Shown here piece after piece: positions 63,226 to 64,000 of a DNA stretch of 64,000 bases. The stretch spans positions 1 to 64,000 of the forward strand of contig NZ_JAJOMB010000029.1 in the NCBI RefSeq assembly GCF_021129305.1. Direction: 5' to 3'. The notes below the pieces were generated by a model. That model had not been told where the DNA came from. It saw nothing but the letters and a program-made list of their open reading frames with translations, and did no database searches. The position numbers were made by a program, and so were the translations under genes. Numbering within the stretch: position 1 is the stretch's first letter; every line of letters begins with the position of its first letter. Source of the DNA: Kineosporia babensis. Lineage in GTDB: Bacteria > Actinomycetota > Actinomycetes > Actinomycetales > Kineosporiaceae.

Positions 63226-63984
63226 TCACTCGGCGTTGACGAGTTCCATGACCTCGTCGGACACGTCGAAGTTGGCGTAGACGTTCTGCACGTCGTCGCA
63301 GTCCTCGAGGGCGTCGATCAGCTTGAAGATCTTGCGCGCGCCCTCCTCCTCCAGCGGCACGTTCATCGACGGCACGAACTGGGCCTCGGCCGAGTCGTAG
63401 TCGATCGAGGCGTCGACCAGCGCGGTGCGCACCGCGACCAGGTCGGTCGGCTCGCTGACCACCTCGAAGACCTCGCCCTGGTCGTTGACCTCCTCGGCGC
63501 CGGCCTCCAGCACCGCCTCGAGCACGGTGTCCTCGGTCAGGCCGTCGGCCTTCGGGACGATCACCACACCCTTGCGGTTGAACAGGTAGGCCACGCTGCC
63601 CGGGTCGGCCATCGTGCCGTTGTTCCGGCTCATCGCGGTGCGGACCTCCATGGCGGCCCGGTTGCGGTTGTCCGAGAGGCACTCGACGAGCATGGCGACG
63701 CCGTTCGGGCCGTACCCCTCGTACATGATCGTCACGTACTCGGCACCACCGGTGTCGGCGCCGGAGCCGCGCTTGACCGCGCTGTCGATGTTGTTGTTCG
63801 GCACCGACGACTTCTTGGCCTTCTGGATGGCGTCGTACAGCGTCGGGTTACCGGCCGGGTCACCACCACCCGTGCGGGCCGCGACCTCGATGTTCTTGAT
63901 CAGCTTGGCGAACATCTTGCCGCGCTTGGCATCGATGACGGCCTTCTTGTGCTTGGTGGTGGCCCACTTGGAATGGCCCGACAT
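63226..63984 (-). CDS. yebC: YebC/PmpR family protein
   Basis: A 252-residue TACO1/YebC family protein. It has the N-terminal [36 protein letters not shown], the middle [13 protein letters not shown]-type segment (here [16 protein letters not shown]), [26 protein letters not shown] and the acidic end. GGGAGGCG precedes the ATG at 63984. Members act as transcriptional regulators or, as shown more recently, help translation of polyproline stretches. It commonly precedes ruvC in actinobacteria. Confidence 0.96.
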   Translation of the reverse strand: MSGHSKWATTKHKKAVIDAKRGKMFAKLIKNIEVAARTGGGDPAGNPTLYDAIQKAKKSSVPNNNIDSAVKRGSGADTGGAEYVTIMYEGYGPNGVAMLVECLSDNRNRAAMEVRTAMSRNNGTMADPGSVAYLFNRKGVVIVPKADGLTEDTVLEAVLEAGAEEVNDQGEVFEVVSEPTDLVAVRTALVDASIDYDSAEAQFVPSMNVPLEEEGARKIFKLIDALEDCDDVQNVYANFDVSDEVMELVNAE

Positions 63985-64000
63985 CGGGTCGCCTCCCGTT

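Noticed and set aside
1-64000. CRISPR arrays, tRNA genes, insertion sequences or prophage genes
   Set aside because: No regularly spaced repeats, T-loop-like motifs with matching stems, transposase or phage-type proteins were seen in the window.

Overview
The window is high-G+C chromosomal DNA from an actinobacterium. Gene content and order match the conserved actinobacterial block metK-coaBC-rpoZ-gmk-mihF ... pyr operon ... nusB-efp-aroQBKC ... aroE-mltG-ruvX-alaS ... aspS ... rel-apt-secF-secD-yajC-ruvBAC-yebC. mihF, bldD, the conservon and the unmodified-type EF-P are actinobacterial hallmarks. A complete type IV pilus locus inside the aro block suggests Kineosporiales or a close relative; that placement is an inference. 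Almost everything is on the minus strand. The exceptions are bldD, a radical SAM gene, a cyclophilin, a DUF349 gene and a small orphan gene. No tRNA, rRNA, CRISPR array or transposase was seen.

Region 1 (1-8400): the first codons of metK at the left edge, then coaBC, rpoZ, gmk and mihF. Next is a four-gene conservon (cvnA sensor kinase, cvnB roadblock, cvnC DUF742, cvnD GTPase) lying between mihF and pyrF. Region 2 (8400-16700): a tightly overlapping pyrimidine operon pyrR-pyrB-pyrC-carA-carB-pyrF. It starts with a PyrR-binding leader and ends in a strong hairpin. Region 3 (16800-19500): bldD, with an intact c-di-GMP-binding signature and a BldD-like operator at its start, faces a TPR-GGDEF diguanylate cyclase gene. 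Four successive perfect hairpins separate them.

Region 4 (19500-24000): nusB, efp, aroQ, aroB, aroK and aroC. Region 5 (24000-35700): a type IV pilus locus, in transcription order: a membrane-anchored unknown, pilT, pilC, major pilin, three minor pilin-like genes of clearly lower G+C, prepilin peptidase, pilM, pilN, pilO. No pilB extension ATPase is present in the window. Region 6 (35700-43400): aroE, mltG, ruvX, alaS, two small membrane-associated proteins and rarA.

Region 7 (43400-46300) is the least explained part. It holds a repeat-rich non-coding stretch followed by four consecutive small genes, each encoding a two-helix membrane hairpin with a glycine-rich tail; one carries a 24-residue Tyr/Gly tandem repeat. 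Region 8 (46300-64000): aspS, a radical SAM gene under a perfect LexA box, an MBL hydrolase, a membrane-anchored cyclophilin, a DUF349 protein, an orphan gene, bifunctional rel, apt, secF/secD/yajC, ruvB/ruvA/ruvC and yebC.

The main functional themes are nucleotide and chorismate biosynthesis, developmental c-di-GMP control, surface pili, stringent response, protein export and recombination repair.
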